64,000 bases of DNA from Flavobacterium aquiphilum (lineage in GTDB: Bacteria > Bacteroidota > Bacteroidia > Flavobacteriales > Flavobacteriaceae). Below are positions 22,736-32,280 of the stretch, one piece after another. The notes beneath the pieces are model-generated. The model was given only the letters and a program-made list of their open reading frames with translations, was not told the origin of the DNA and searched no databases. The stretch lies in assembly GCF_027111335.1 (NCBI RefSeq), contig NZ_CP114288.1, forward strand, positions 1,364,001-1,428,000. The letters are read 5' to 3'. The first letter of the stretch is position 1. Each line of letters opens with the position of its first letter. The position numbers were made by a program, and so were the translations under genes.

Positions 22736-23977
22736 ATGAAAGACATTATATTAAAAGCCGAAAATATTTCCAAGCAATATCGTTTGGGGCAGGTAGGAAC
22801 CGGGACATTGAGCCATGACTTGAATCGTTGGTGGCATCAGTTGCGTGGAAAGGAAGATCCTTATCTAAAAGTTGGTGATACCAATGATAGAAGCACAAAA
22901 GGAGAGAGTGAATATGTATGGGCTTTACAAGATATTAACTTTGAAGTAGAACGAGGTGAAGTTTTGGGAATCATTGGCAAGAACGGAGCCGGAAAATCAA
23001 CCCTTTTAAAGATTTTATCTAAAGTTACGGCACCCACTACAGGAAGTATTAAATCCCGTGGTCGTATTGCATCACTTTTAGAAGTTGGAACCGGATTTAA
23101 TGGTGAAATGACTGGGAGAGAAAATATTTATCTTAATGGAGCTATTTTAGGAATGACTAAAAGAGAAATTACCTCAAAGCTTGGTGAGATTATTGATTTT
23201 TCGGGCTGCGAACGATATATAGATACTCCAGTAAAAAGATATAGTTCTGGAATGACGGTTAGATTGGCTTTTGCTGTGGCTGCTTTTTTGGAACCTGAAA
23301 TATTGGTGATTGATGAGGTTTTAGCTGTTGGTGATGCCGAGTTCCAGAAAAAAGCCATTGGTAAAATGCAGGATATCTCTAAGGGTGAAGGGAGAACGGT
23401 CTTGTTTGTGAGTCATAATATGGGGTCTATAGCCAGTTTGTGTAAATCAGGAATTTATATGGAAAACGGAAAAATTATTATGCAAGATCATATATCAAAA
23501 ATAATTGATTCGTATATAAGCTCAAATTCTAATTCAGAAAATTACAAATGTCATAAAGAAGTTCAAAATTATATATCAGATGTTGAAATCTTGAATAAGG
23601 GTGTGAAAATTAATCAATTTGGAATAAATGATGAAATTCAAATATGTATTGAAGTAATTTATGAAAATATTTTATCAACTAAAGTCGGAGTAGCATTGTT
23701 GGATAGAAATAAAAATAAAGTTTTCACAACTCATTTTGATTTATCAAATATTTCCAACGCGAGGAAAAAAATGTATTTTACTTGTAATATTCCTAGTAAA
23801 ACGATTTGCCCAGGATTATACTCTTTTGACGTTGCATTATTCAATACAACAGGAATACTTTATGATTATGTTAGTGATATTTGTCAAATAACTGTACTTG
23901 AAACAGGTTCAGATATGTATTTTGATAATAATTATGGAAATGTTTTTGTTAATTGTAAATGGGATGAAAAATATTAA
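22736..23977 (+). CDS. wzt: ABC-type polysaccharide exporter, ATPase with C-terminal sugar-binding domain
   Basis: The 413-residue protein has the nucleotide-binding domain of Wzt/TagH: Walker A GKNGAGKST (81-89), signature YSSGM (169-173) and Walker B LVIDE (190-194), followed by a C-terminal region (about 250-413) of the size and beta-rich look of Wzt-C domains, which recognise the capped end of the exported glycan. It powers export with Wzm. The N-terminal 60 residues contain the extra segment common in O-antigen Wzt proteins. The Wzt-C domain suggests that chain-end modification is needed for export. Confidence 0.93.
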   Translation: MKDIILKAENISKQYRLGQVGTGTLSHDLNRWWHQLRGKEDPYLKVGDTNDRSTKGESEYVWALQDINFEVERGEVLGIIGKNGAGKSTLLKILSKVTAPTTGSIKSRGRIASLLEVGTGFNGEMTGRENIYLNGAILGMTKREITSKLGEIIDFSGCERYIDTPVKRYSSGMTVRLAFAVAAFLEPEILVIDEVLAVGDAEFQKKAIGKMQDISKGEGRTVLFVSHNMGSIASLCKSGIYMENGKIIMQDHISKIIDSYISSNSNSENYKCHKEVQNYISDVEILNKGVKINQFGINDEIQICIEVIYENILSTKVGVALLDRNKNKVFTTHFDLSNISNARKKMYFTCNIPSKTICPGLYSFDVALFNTTGILYDYVSDICQITVLETGSDMYFDNNYGNVFVNCKWDEKY

Positions 23978-24608
23978 AAGATTATTTAAATCTATATTTT
24001 CTATAGCAAAAAAAAGAAAAGATATTTTGGAAAATATTATTTATATAGGTAATAATAAGGTATTATATGATAATGTTGAATTTTTAAATTCTGAAATAGG
24101 GTATTATTCTTATATATCGAAAAATTCGATTGTTCACAATACAAATATTGGAAAATTTTGTTCTATTGGACCTAATGTAGTTGTAGGATATGGCGATCAT
24201 CCAACTAATCTTTTATCAACTTCTCCAATATTTTACAGTAAACATACATATTTTGATATTAATGCAACTAAAGATTTGTTTTTTGGGAATTCAAGAGTTA
24301 CTATAGGTAACGATGTATGGATTGGAGCTAATGTTTTTGTTAAGAATGGTATAACTATTGGAGATGGAGCTGTAATTGGAGCAGGAACTGTCGTTATCAG
24401 AGATGTTGAACCATATTCAATAATAGTAGGTGTACCAGGAAAAATGATATCAAAAAGATTTAGTGATGAAATTATTAATAAATTATTAGAAATAAAATGG
24501 TGGGATTGGCCTATTTCAATAATAAAGGAAAATCATTTAGAACTTTCTTCTAAAAATATAATGGATAATTTAGATTTGCTTATTAGTATTAAAAATAAAA
24601 TTAAGTAA
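23964..24608 (+). CDS. Hexapeptide-repeat (LbetaH) O-acetyltransferase
   Basis: Taking the ATG at 23964, which overlaps wzt by 14 bases, gives 214 residues. The body is a left-handed beta-helix with hexapeptide repeats (IGKFCSIGPNVVVG, IGNDVWIGANVFVKNG, IGDGAVIGAGTVV) and the extended loop with YGDHPT typical of xenobiotic/CatB-type acetyltransferases. It should transfer an acetyl group from acetyl-CoA to a sugar of the glycan. It is followed immediately by a glycosyltransferase whose ATG begins right after its stop. Confidence 0.88.
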   Translation: MKNIKRLFKSIFSIAKKRKDILENIIYIGNNKVLYDNVEFLNSEIGYYSYISKNSIVHNTNIGKFCSIGPNVVVGYGDHPTNLLSTSPIFYSKHTYFDINATKDLFFGNSRVTIGNDVWIGANVFVKNGITIGDGAVIGAGTVVIRDVEPYSIIVGVPGKMISKRFSDEIINKLLEIKWWDWPISIIKENHLELSSKNIMDNLDLLISIKNKIK

Positions 24609-25742
24609 ATGAAAATTCTTTTCATATCGCACGATGCACATTTGGCTGGAGCTCAGATATTGCTGTTGAATTTGCTAAAGTGGATAAAAAAGTATCATGC
24701 TGAAATAGAATTTGATGTTTTATTGACAGGGGAAGGTATACTGACTGCTGATTTTGAAAAGCTTACTAATGTTTTCAAAATGCCTCTTCCTAAAGAGAGA
24801 GCCACTGTTTTAGACAAAATCATTTATAAACTTAAATTAAAATTTTTTTATAATGATATTAGTCATAAAAAGTACGATTTAATATATAATAATACATTTT
24901 CTAATGGGGAGCTTTCGAGTGTTTTAGAGCTGAATAAAATACCAATTATTACTCATGTCCATGAATTAGAGTATTGGATTAAAAAAAATGGAGTAGAAAA
25001 TTTAAATAGAATTAAGGCTTCTACAAGTTATTATCTTGCAGCTTCAAAGTCAGTAAAAAACTATTTATTAAAAAACAACATTGCGGATATAAATAATGTA
25101 GAAGTAGTTTATGAATGGATTGATAGTCAGTTGCTTTTACAACAAAGTAAAAATAAGAGTATAAGGTTTTTTTTGAATTTACCTGAAGATTCCATAATTA
25201 TTGCGGCATCTGGACGTGAAAATTTCAGAAAAGGAAAAGATTGGTTTATTCCCATAGCCATACAAGTTTTAACAAAGATTAAAAGTAAAAAAATTCATTT
25301 TGTTTGGATTGGAGGTCATACAGCCGAAGAATTAGTTTTTGATTGCATAAAATCTAATTTTCAAAATAATATACATTTTATTGAGCATATTCCAGAGGCA
25401 AATACATATTTTAATGAATTTGAAGTTTTTATGATGCTTTCTAGAGAGGATCCTTTCCCTTTAGTTAATTTGGAAGCAGCAATTTGGCAAGTTCCTATAA
25501 TTTGTTTTGAAAATACTGGAGGAACGGAAGAATTAGTAAGCGAAAATTGTGGTATCAAAGTACCATATGGGAACTTAAATATGTTTGCTGAAGCGATAAT
25601 TAGAGTGATAGAGAATGAGCAATTTAAGAATGAAATGGGAATGAATATTAAAGAAAAAGTATTAAGAGAATACGATATAAATGTTGTTGGTGAAAAAATT
25701 ATTAAAGCAATATTTAAAGTTATCGAAAATCATGCAAAATAA
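24609..25742 (+). CDS. GT4-type glycosyltransferase
   Basis: The 377-residue protein is a GT-B fold enzyme: N-terminal SHDAHLAGAQILLLNLL, and a C-terminal nucleotide-sugar domain with SREDPFPLVNLEAAIWQVP, containing the E-x7-E region of GT4 retaining transferases, then ENTGGTEELV. It adds one sugar of the repeat unit at the cytoplasmic face of the membrane. The end of the gene overlaps the next start by 11 bases. Donor and linkage cannot be read from sequence. Confidence 0.85.
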   Translation: MKILFISHDAHLAGAQILLLNLLKWIKKYHAEIEFDVLLTGEGILTADFEKLTNVFKMPLPKERATVLDKIIYKLKLKFFYNDISHKKYDLIYNNTFSNGELSSVLELNKIPIITHVHELEYWIKKNGVENLNRIKASTSYYLAASKSVKNYLLKNNIADINNVEVVYEWIDSQLLLQQSKNKSIRFFLNLPEDSIIIAASGRENFRKGKDWFIPIAIQVLTKIKSKKIHFVWIGGHTAEELVFDCIKSNFQNNIHFIEHIPEANTYFNEFEVFMMLSREDPFPLVNLEAAIWQVPIICFENTGGTEELVSENCGIKVPYGNLNMFAEAIIRVIENEQFKNEMGMNIKEKVLREYDINVVGEKIIKAIFKVIENHAK

Positions 25743-26844
25743 AATAAAACCCATAGCGATATATCTCCCTCAATTTCATCCCATTCCTGAAAATGATAAA
25801 TGGTGGGGGAAGGGTTTTACTGAATGGACTAATGTTACCAAAGCCCAGCCAAGGTTTGAGGGGCATTACCAACCGCATTTGCCAGCAGATTTAGGTTTTT
25901 ATGACTTGAGATTAGAAGAAGCACGTTTAGCCCAAGAGGAATTAGCTAAGACTTTTGGCATATATGGTTTTTGTTATTATCATTATTGGTTTAATGGAAA
26001 ACGGGTTTTGGAAGAACCTTTGGATCGAAAAATGCAAAATCCAAACGAAGATTTACCTTTTATGATGTGTTGGGCGAATGAAAATTGGACCAGAACTTGG
26101 GATGGTGCTGACCATCAAGTCTTATTAAAACAAGAATATAGTTTTGAAGACGATTTGACTCACATAAAACATTTAATTAATTTTTTTAGAGATAATCGTT
26201 ATATTAAAGTCAATGGGAAACCGATTTTTATTGTTTATAGACCCAAATTATTTCCTGATATAAAAAAGACTATTGCTATTTGGCGGAAAGCAGTTAAAGA
26301 AGCTGGTTTTCCAGATCTTTACATAGGATTTGCACAAAATAAGGAACATTCTTTTTCACCTGAAGAAAAAGGATTTGATTTTGGATTTCAATTTCAGCCT
26401 AGTTTTGGAACTCAATCTAATGGTATATCTTATGGGCTCTCTACTGTCAAAATATTAAAATATAGATTTAAAAAAGCACTCGGATATAGAATAAAGAAAA
26501 AATTAGGAATAAAGTTGGAATCTTTGAGTTGTTTTTATGACTATTGGAATTATGCTAAAACCCAAATTGACTTTGGTTTTAATTCAAATGTTTACCCCGG
26601 GATAACACCTATGTGGGATAATTCTGCTCGTCGCAAAGAACATCCTTTTATACTCCATAATTCAACTCCTGAAAAATATAAAGAGTGGTTAAATTATATT
26701 AAAGAAAATTATCCTTGGGAAACTGTTCCAGAACAATTTTTGTTTATTAATGCTTGGAATGAGTGGGCAGAAGGCAATCATTTAGAACCCTGTCAGAAAT
26801 GGGGAACTGCCTATTTAGAAGCTACAAAAGAAGTTTTAAAGTAA
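25732..26844 (+). CDS. WbsX-like glycosyltransferase/GH99-like protein
   Basis: The ATG at 25732 gives 370 residues beginning MQNKIKPIAIYLPQFHPIPE. PQFHPIPENDKWWGKGFTEW, FCYYHYWFNGKRVLE and a late AWNEWAEGNHLEP are hallmarks of the WbsX family (PF14307), found in O-antigen and capsule loci and related in fold to GH99 endo-alpha-mannanases. Whether the members are transferases or chain-modifying hydrolases is not settled. It overlaps both neighbours (11 bases upstream, one base downstream), so translation is coupled. Confidence 0.9.
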   Translation: MQNKIKPIAIYLPQFHPIPENDKWWGKGFTEWTNVTKAQPRFEGHYQPHLPADLGFYDLRLEEARLAQEELAKTFGIYGFCYYHYWFNGKRVLEEPLDRKMQNPNEDLPFMMCWANENWTRTWDGADHQVLLKQEYSFEDDLTHIKHLINFFRDNRYIKVNGKPIFIVYRPKLFPDIKKTIAIWRKAVKEAGFPDLYIGFAQNKEHSFSPEEKGFDFGFQFQPSFGTQSNGISYGLSTVKILKYRFKKALGYRIKKKLGIKLESLSCFYDYWNYAKTQIDFGFNSNVYPGITPMWDNSARRKEHPFILHNSTPEKYKEWLNYIKENYPWETVPEQFLFINAWNEWAEGNHLEPCQKWGTAYLEATKEVLK

Positions 26845-27740
26845 TGCTTGCCATCATCATTCCATACTATAAGTTCACTTTTTTCGAGGCAACTTTACAG
26901 TCTTTGGCAAAGCAAACCTGTCAAAATTTTAAAGTGTACATTGGCAATGATGCGAGTCCCGAAGATCCTTCAATGTTATTAGAAAAATATAAGGGAAAAT
27001 TTGATTTTGTTTATCATCGCTTTGAAACCAATTTAGGGGGTGCAGCTCTTACTAAACAGTGGGAGCGATGTATTGCTTTATCTGGAAATGAAGAATGGAT
27101 TATGATTTTGGGTGATGATGATGTGTTGGGAGATAATGTTGTGGAGGCGTTTTATGAAAATTTGCCAGAAATTGAACAAGAGGGAAGTAATGTGGTGCGG
27201 TTTGCGACGCAAGTTATAGATGAAATTACTAATTCAACTTCTAAGGTTTTTGTAAACCCTAAATTTGAAAAGGCTGTTGATTTTTATTGTAGAAGAGATT
27301 TAGGTTTGGTAAGATGCTCTTTGTCTGAACATATTTTTAGAAAGAAAAGTTATTTAAATTATTCTTTTCAAGATTACCCACTGGCATGGCATAGTGATGA
27401 TTATGCTTGGATACAGTTTGCGGAAAACAAACCAATATTTGCAATAAATAATGAAAAAGTATGGATAAGAGTATCAAATGAAAGTTTAACTGGAAGTACA
27501 ACTAATTTAAAAGATAAGAGAATAGCTGAATCTATGTTTTATATGGATTTAGTTAAGCATAATTTGAATTTATTTAAGAGAGGAACGCGTTTTCAGTTTT
27601 TAATGAAAGCAGAGGTATCTATAAAAAAATATAGAAAATTAAGTTTAAAAGAATGGCATATTTTGTTTCTGAAATATGTCCAAAATTTTAAGTTTATTCC
27701 CTTTTTTAAATTTACAAGAAGATTCTTGAAAAGTTTTTAA
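26844..27740 (+). CDS. GT2-family glycosyltransferase
   Basis: The start ATG at 26844 overlaps the preceding stop; 298 residues follow. LAIIIPYYKFTFFEATLQSL and ILGDDDVLGDN give the GT-A fold and the DxD metal-binding motif of inverting GT2 enzymes, which transfer a sugar from a nucleotide donor onto the lipid-linked glycan. The C-terminus is basic and may sit on the membrane. Donor specificity is unknown. Confidence 0.87.
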   Translation: MLAIIIPYYKFTFFEATLQSLAKQTCQNFKVYIGNDASPEDPSMLLEKYKGKFDFVYHRFETNLGGAALTKQWERCIALSGNEEWIMILGDDDVLGDNVVEAFYENLPEIEQEGSNVVRFATQVIDEITNSTSKVFVNPKFEKAVDFYCRRDLGLVRCSLSEHIFRKKSYLNYSFQDYPLAWHSDDYAWIQFAENKPIFAINNEKVWIRVSNESLTGSTTNLKDKRIAESMFYMDLVKHNLNLFKRGTRFQFLMKAEVSIKKYRKLSLKEWHILFLKYVQNFKFIPFFKFTRRFLKSF

Positions 27741-27742
27741 TA

Positions 27743-28654
27743 ATGAAACAACTTCTAATATCCATCATCATCCCTACTTACAATCGAGCCCACTTAATTG
27801 GTGAAACGCTTGATAGTATTTTGGCACAAACTTACACGAATTGGGAATGTATTGTGGTAGATGATGGGAGTACAGATGATACAGCTGGCGTTTTGATAAG
27901 TTATATTGAAAGAGATTCTAGATTTAAGTTCTTTAGAAGAGCAGATGATAGAACAAAAGGAGCCAGTTCGTGCAGAAATATTGGTTTTGAATTGAGCCAA
28001 GGGGAATATATTCAATATTTAGATTCAGATGATATAATTTCTGCTAATAAATTAGAAGTTCAACTTGAGGTGCTTTTGGGAGAGAGTGAAACTACTTGCG
28101 CAATTTGTAAATGGGGAGTTTTTGACAAGTATGCTGCAGAAAGCATTGTAAAAGAAAATATGCCTTACTACAAAAATTGGGTTTCTATTAAAGATTTTTT
28201 TAATGTTTTAGGAGAATATGGACTATACGTTCCAATACACTCGTATTTGATTTCAAGAAATTTGGTTGCAAATGCAGGAAAGTGGAATGAAGATTTGTGT
28301 ATTAATGATGATGGAGAGTTTTTTACTAGATTATTATTAAAAATAACTAAAATTGTATATGTAGAAAAAGCAATTGTTTTTTACAGGAAAAATAATGAAA
28401 ATGGATTAAGCAGCTATACAAATCAAAAATTAAAAAAATTAAAATATAGTTGGGAACTAATTGAAAATCATTTGGAACCATTTTATATAGGTGAGAAAAT
28501 AGAATATGTCTTAAGTGCCAAGAAGAGAATTTTTGAACAGACTAAAGAGGGATTTCCCTTCTTTTTTGTTTTGAATTTCTTTTTTTTTAGGGGGATTATT
28601 ACTCAGTATTATTCTAAACGAATATGGCAAAAAATAAAAATTAATTATAAATGA
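27743..28654 (+). CDS. GT2-family glycosyltransferase
   Basis: The 303-residue protein has a canonical GT2 N-terminus (SIIIPTYNRAHLIGETLDSI, CIVVDDGSTDDT) and the DxD region QYLDSDD. It resembles the enzyme at 29582 (same IGETL and DSDD surroundings), suggesting a duplicated pair with different acceptors. It starts two bases after the previous stop and overlaps the next start by four bases. Very AT-rich coding sequence. Confidence 0.88.
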   Translation: MKQLLISIIIPTYNRAHLIGETLDSILAQTYTNWECIVVDDGSTDDTAGVLISYIERDSRFKFFRRADDRTKGASSCRNIGFELSQGEYIQYLDSDDIISANKLEVQLEVLLGESETTCAICKWGVFDKYAAESIVKENMPYYKNWVSIKDFFNVLGEYGLYVPIHSYLISRNLVANAGKWNEDLCINDDGEFFTRLLLKITKIVYVEKAIVFYRKNNENGLSSYTNQKLKKLKYSWELIENHLEPFYIGEKIEYVLSAKKRIFEQTKEGFPFFFVLNFFFFRGIITQYYSKRIWQKIKINYK

Positions 28655-29571
28655 TATCAGTAATAATTCCCGTTTACAACTCTGAGCTGTATATACAAAA
28701 AGCAATTGAATCTGTTTTGGAACAACCTGAAGACATTGAAATTATTATAGTAGATGATGGAAGTGTTGATAACTCGTTATCTATTTGTGAGGTACTATCA
28801 TGTGATAATTCGAATATCAAAATAGTACAACACCCGGATAAAAAAAATCATGGACGATCTGCAAGTCGAAATCTCGGAATCAGAAATGCAAAAGGTACTT
28901 ATATCGCATTTCTTGATGCCGACGATTATTATTTGCCCAATAGGTTTGTTAATGATATTGAAATGTTAAAAGAAGATTCCGTAGATGGAGTCTATAATGC
29001 GATAAGTGCTCATTTTTATAGAGATTTTACTTCAATAGAGAACGATAAATTGCGATTAACAACGGTTAGAGATGTAATTCCGCCGGAAAAATTATTTGAA
29101 AGTATGGGGCCAATTGGTCATTTTGGTTACTTTTCGGGTATTGGAATAACTGTAAAGAAAAGTGTTTTTGAAAAGACAGGTCTTTTTAATGAATTTTTGG
29201 AAGTTGCTGAGGATACAGAGTTATGGATAAAAATGGCTCTCACAGTAAATTTGAAATCAGGAAATATTATTGAGCCCGTAGCAATGAGAGGGATTCACAA
29301 TGCAAATACGTCTTTTAAAGAAAAAGATTTGTACACAGTCAATAATTTAAGAATGTATGAATCGTTGCTGCATTGGAGTTTTGAAAAAGAGATACCTCTT
29401 AAGAGAATTGATTTAATCTGGAAAAAAGTATGGATTAACAGAAATTTAAATGATAAAAAATTGAATTCTGATTTGGGTTTTTGGTTTTCAAATGTTTTAA
29501 ACTACCCTTCCTTATTACTGTTAAAGAGGGGTTATAAAACGTTCCCAATTTTTAGAAGATTAAAAATATGA
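28651..29571 (+). CDS. GT2-family glycosyltransferase
   Basis: The 306-residue protein reads ISVIIPVYNSELYIQKAIES, IIIVDDGSVDNS and FLDADDYYLPN, the nucleotide-binding and DxD motifs of GT2 family transferases. The later WIKMALTVNLKSG segment corresponds to the ED/W region that contacts the acceptor. The start overlaps the previous gene by four bases. Substrates are unknown. Confidence 0.88.
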   Translation: MISVIIPVYNSELYIQKAIESVLEQPEDIEIIIVDDGSVDNSLSICEVLSCDNSNIKIVQHPDKKNHGRSASRNLGIRNAKGTYIAFLDADDYYLPNRFVNDIEMLKEDSVDGVYNAISAHFYRDFTSIENDKLRLTTVRDVIPPEKLFESMGPIGHFGYFSGIGITVKKSVFEKTGLFNEFLEVAEDTELWIKMALTVNLKSGNIIEPVAMRGIHNANTSFKEKDLYTVNNLRMYESLLHWSFEKEIPLKRIDLIWKKVWINRNLNDKKLNSDLGFWFSNVLNYPSLLLLKRGYKTFPIFRRLKI

Positions 29572-29581
29572 AGTTTTAAAG

Positions 29582-30550
29582 ATGCCGGATAAATTAATTT
29601 CAATCATTATACCAGTTTATAATAGAGCACTTTTAATTGGTGAAACCTTAAATAGTGTTTTGGAGCAATCTTATTCAAATTGGGAATGCCTTATCATTGA
29701 TGACGGAAGTAAGGATAATACCAATGAAGTCGTAAAAACTTATGTCGAAAAAGATAAGCGTTTTCACTATTATAAAAGACCTGACACATATAATATCGGA
29801 GGAAACGGTGCAAGGAATTATGGTTTAGAAGTTTCAAAAGGATTATTTGTACAGTTTTTGGATTCTGATGACCTCTTAGCAAAAAACAAATTGGAATCAC
29901 AGATGACCGTCCTTTTGAAACAGCAGTCGGATTACTATCTAATTTCCTGTAAATGGGAATATTTTAAAGATAAAAACACGGTAATTCAATTTAATAAGAA
30001 AGAGGATTACAAGATTTTTGAATCCCCAAAGAATTATTTTGACTTGATAGGGAAAATAGGTGGTTTTTTTCCTCCACATTGTTTTTTAATTCCTAAAAAG
30101 CTCATTGAAAAAAGTGGTTTTTGGAATGAAGATTTATTAAAAAGCCAAGATGCAGAATTTTTTTTCCGGGTCATTTCAAATTCGCGAAAAATACTATTTG
30201 ACGAAAATACTTATGTTTTGTACAGACAGTCATTACACCAAAATGTAAGTATGCTCAACTCTTTAAACAAAGCGAAAAGCCTAATTAACTGCTGGAAAAT
30301 TATAGAAGCTCTTTACATAGCAAAATTTCCGGACGATGAAGAAAATTTGTACGTTAATAAAAAGAAAAATGACGTTTATAATGAAATAAAGAAACGTTTT
30401 CCTGAACTACTTAAACTAAATAAAGATTTTTTTAAGACTCAAATACAAAAAGACAATTTTGCAAAGAAAATGAAAGGACTGTATAAAAGAATTAAACTAC
30501 AATTAAAAAATATTAATAAAAGTTTAAGTGTAATATTAACGAAAAGATAA
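29582..30550 (+). CDS. GT2-family glycosyltransferase
   Basis: The 322-residue protein shows LISIIIPVYNRALLIGETLN, CLIIDDGSKDNT and QFLDSDDLL, again a GT2 enzyme, and is probably a paralogue of the one at 27743. The C-terminal 60 residues are highly basic and helical (KKMKGLYKRIKLQLKNINK), suggesting membrane association. Confidence 0.88.
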   Translation: MPDKLISIIIPVYNRALLIGETLNSVLEQSYSNWECLIIDDGSKDNTNEVVKTYVEKDKRFHYYKRPDTYNIGGNGARNYGLEVSKGLFVQFLDSDDLLAKNKLESQMTVLLKQQSDYYLISCKWEYFKDKNTVIQFNKKEDYKIFESPKNYFDLIGKIGGFFPPHCFLIPKKLIEKSGFWNEDLLKSQDAEFFFRVISNSRKILFDENTYVLYRQSLHQNVSMLNSLNKAKSLINCWKIIEALYIAKFPDDEENLYVNKKKNDVYNEIKKRFPELLKLNKDFFKTQIQKDNFAKKMKGLYKRIKLQLKNINKSLSVILTKR

Positions 30551-30564
30551 ATGACTAGTTTATT

Positions 30565-31254
30565 ATGTTAAATAAAATAAAAGAGTTAATTAGAAGAAAA
30601 ATTTACAGTCGCTATAATATCAGTTTTTCAAAATCGGGAGAAGATATGCAACTAAAACAACTTTTAGGCTCCAATCATAGAGGGATATATGTCGATGTTG
30701 GTTGTTGGGATCCAATAAAAGCATCAAACAGTTACTATTTTCATTTAAGAGGATGGAAAGGAATTTGTATTGATCCTAACCCTCAGATGAAAGATTTATT
30801 TTTGCAAAAAAGATCATCAGATATATTTGTTAATGTGGCAATTGGTTCTGGGAATGAAGATCTTATTTACTATATGCTCGAAAACCAATATTCTTCAATG
30901 AATACTTTGGATTTTGATTTTATAAAAAATAACAACTTAGAAAATAAAGTTGTTAATGAAATTAAGATAACTACAGTAAGTTTGAAAGCGGTACTTGAAA
31001 AGCATATCAGTGAAACTGATCAAATTGATTTCTTAGATATTGACGTAGAGGGTTTTGATTTGAATGTGCTTAAATCAAATGATTGGAATAAATTTAGACC
31101 AAAAGTTATTCTAATTGAGACGGCATTGGATTTAAAAAATGATTTTGGGAATGAATTGTCACTATACTTATTTGAGCAAAATTACATTCTTGCAGGAAAA
31201 ACATTAATAAATAAAAGTTTGGGAAATCTATTTTTTATAGATGCACAGAATTAA
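30565..31254 (+). CDS. FkbM-family SAM methyltransferase
   Basis: The 229-residue protein has the FkbM fold: the SAM-binding motif YVDVGCWDPIKASNSYYF, then GWKGICIDPNP and the later LDIDVEGFDLNVL. FkbM enzymes O-methylate sugars or polyketides; in a polysaccharide locus it would methylate a sugar hydroxyl, possibly as part of the chain-end signal read by the Wzt C-terminal domain. It lies between glycosyltransferases with short gaps. Confidence 0.88.
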   Translation: MLNKIKELIRRKIYSRYNISFSKSGEDMQLKQLLGSNHRGIYVDVGCWDPIKASNSYYFHLRGWKGICIDPNPQMKDLFLQKRSSDIFVNVAIGSGNEDLIYYMLENQYSSMNTLDFDFIKNNNLENKVVNEIKITTVSLKAVLEKHISETDQIDFLDIDVEGFDLNVLKSNDWNKFRPKVILIETALDLKNDFGNELSLYLFEQNYILAGKTLINKSLGNLFFIDAQN

Positions 31255-31257
31255 ATA

Positions 31258-32268
31258 ATGAGAATCGGATATAATCCACATAAAGATAAAATACAGGAAA
31301 AATCGGGTTTTTTGCATCAAGTGATTGTTCCTGTCTACATTCCAAATCATGAGGGGTATTTTAAAGACAGTTTTGCTATTTTGAAATTGTGTTTGGAGTC
31401 TCTTCTTAATACGGTTCACATCCAAACTTTCATTACCGTTGTAAATAACGGAAGTGATAAAATAATTGCTGATTTTCTGGATTCTCTTTTTGCAGAAAAC
31501 AAAATTCAGGAACTTATTCATACAGAAAATATTGGTAAGCTGAATGCCATACTCAAAGGATTAGCAGGAAACAACATAGAACTGGTCACCATTTCAGATT
31601 CGGATGTTTTCTTTTTGCCAAATTGGCAAAAGGAAACCGTAAAAATATTCAATGAAGTTCCCAAAGCTGGTGTAGTTGGCGTTGTTCCTCAATTTAAAAT
31701 GTATGAAAGCAATTGTGGAAATGTGTTATTTGACAACATATTCAAGTCCAATCTCCAATTTATTCCCGTAAAAAATGAAGAAGCTTTAGTGAGGTTTTAT
31801 GATAGTATAGGCTGGGACAGAAATTATAATCAGGATTATCTCGAATATACTTTAGGCTTAAAAATTAATGCAGAATTGAATGTTTTAATTGGTTCCGGAC
31901 ATTTTGTAGCGACTTATAAAAAAGATATGTTCGAAAATATTGTTTCCTATATTGGCTATAAAATGGGCGGGAACAGTGAGGGGTATTTAGACACCTTGCC
32001 TTTACAAAAAGGTTATTGGAGATTAACTACCTACGATAATTATGCTTATCACATGGGAAATACATTAGAGGACTGGATGAAGCCTACTTTAGGTGAGAAA
32101 TATCAAAACGATATTTTAGCATATAATTTTGGAAAAAGAAAAAGGGTAAATGGTATCTCGTATTTTATAAAAAATCGATTTTTTATCAAGTTTATTTCAG
32201 TAAAGATGCTAGTGAAATTTTTCTTGAAATGGAAAGGACTACCGCAACGGATGATTGCAAAATATTAA
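31258..32268 (+). CDS. GT2-like glycosyltransferase, divergent
   Basis: The 336-residue protein has a divergent GT-A core: HQVIVPVYIPNHEGYFKDSF at the start, ITVVNNGSDK in place of the usual VDDGS, and SDSDVFFLPNW as DxD motif. The C-terminal part (residues about 180-336) does not resemble standard GT2 enzymes. It could use an unusual donor and is one of the candidates for the missing sialic-acid transfer step, though GT-A sialyltransferase families I know look different. Confidence 0.75.
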   Translation: MRIGYNPHKDKIQEKSGFLHQVIVPVYIPNHEGYFKDSFAILKLCLESLLNTVHIQTFITVVNNGSDKIIADFLDSLFAENKIQELIHTENIGKLNAILKGLAGNNIELVTISDSDVFFLPNWQKETVKIFNEVPKAGVVGVVPQFKMYESNCGNVLFDNIFKSNLQFIPVKNEEALVRFYDSIGWDRNYNQDYLEYTLGLKINAELNVLIGSGHFVATYKKDMFENIVSYIGYKMGGNSEGYLDTLPLQKGYWRLTTYDNYAYHMGNTLEDWMKPTLGEKYQNDILAYNFGKRKRVNGISYFIKNRFFIKFISVKMLVKFFLKWKGLPQRMIAKY

Positions 32269-32280
32269 AAGACAGGACAA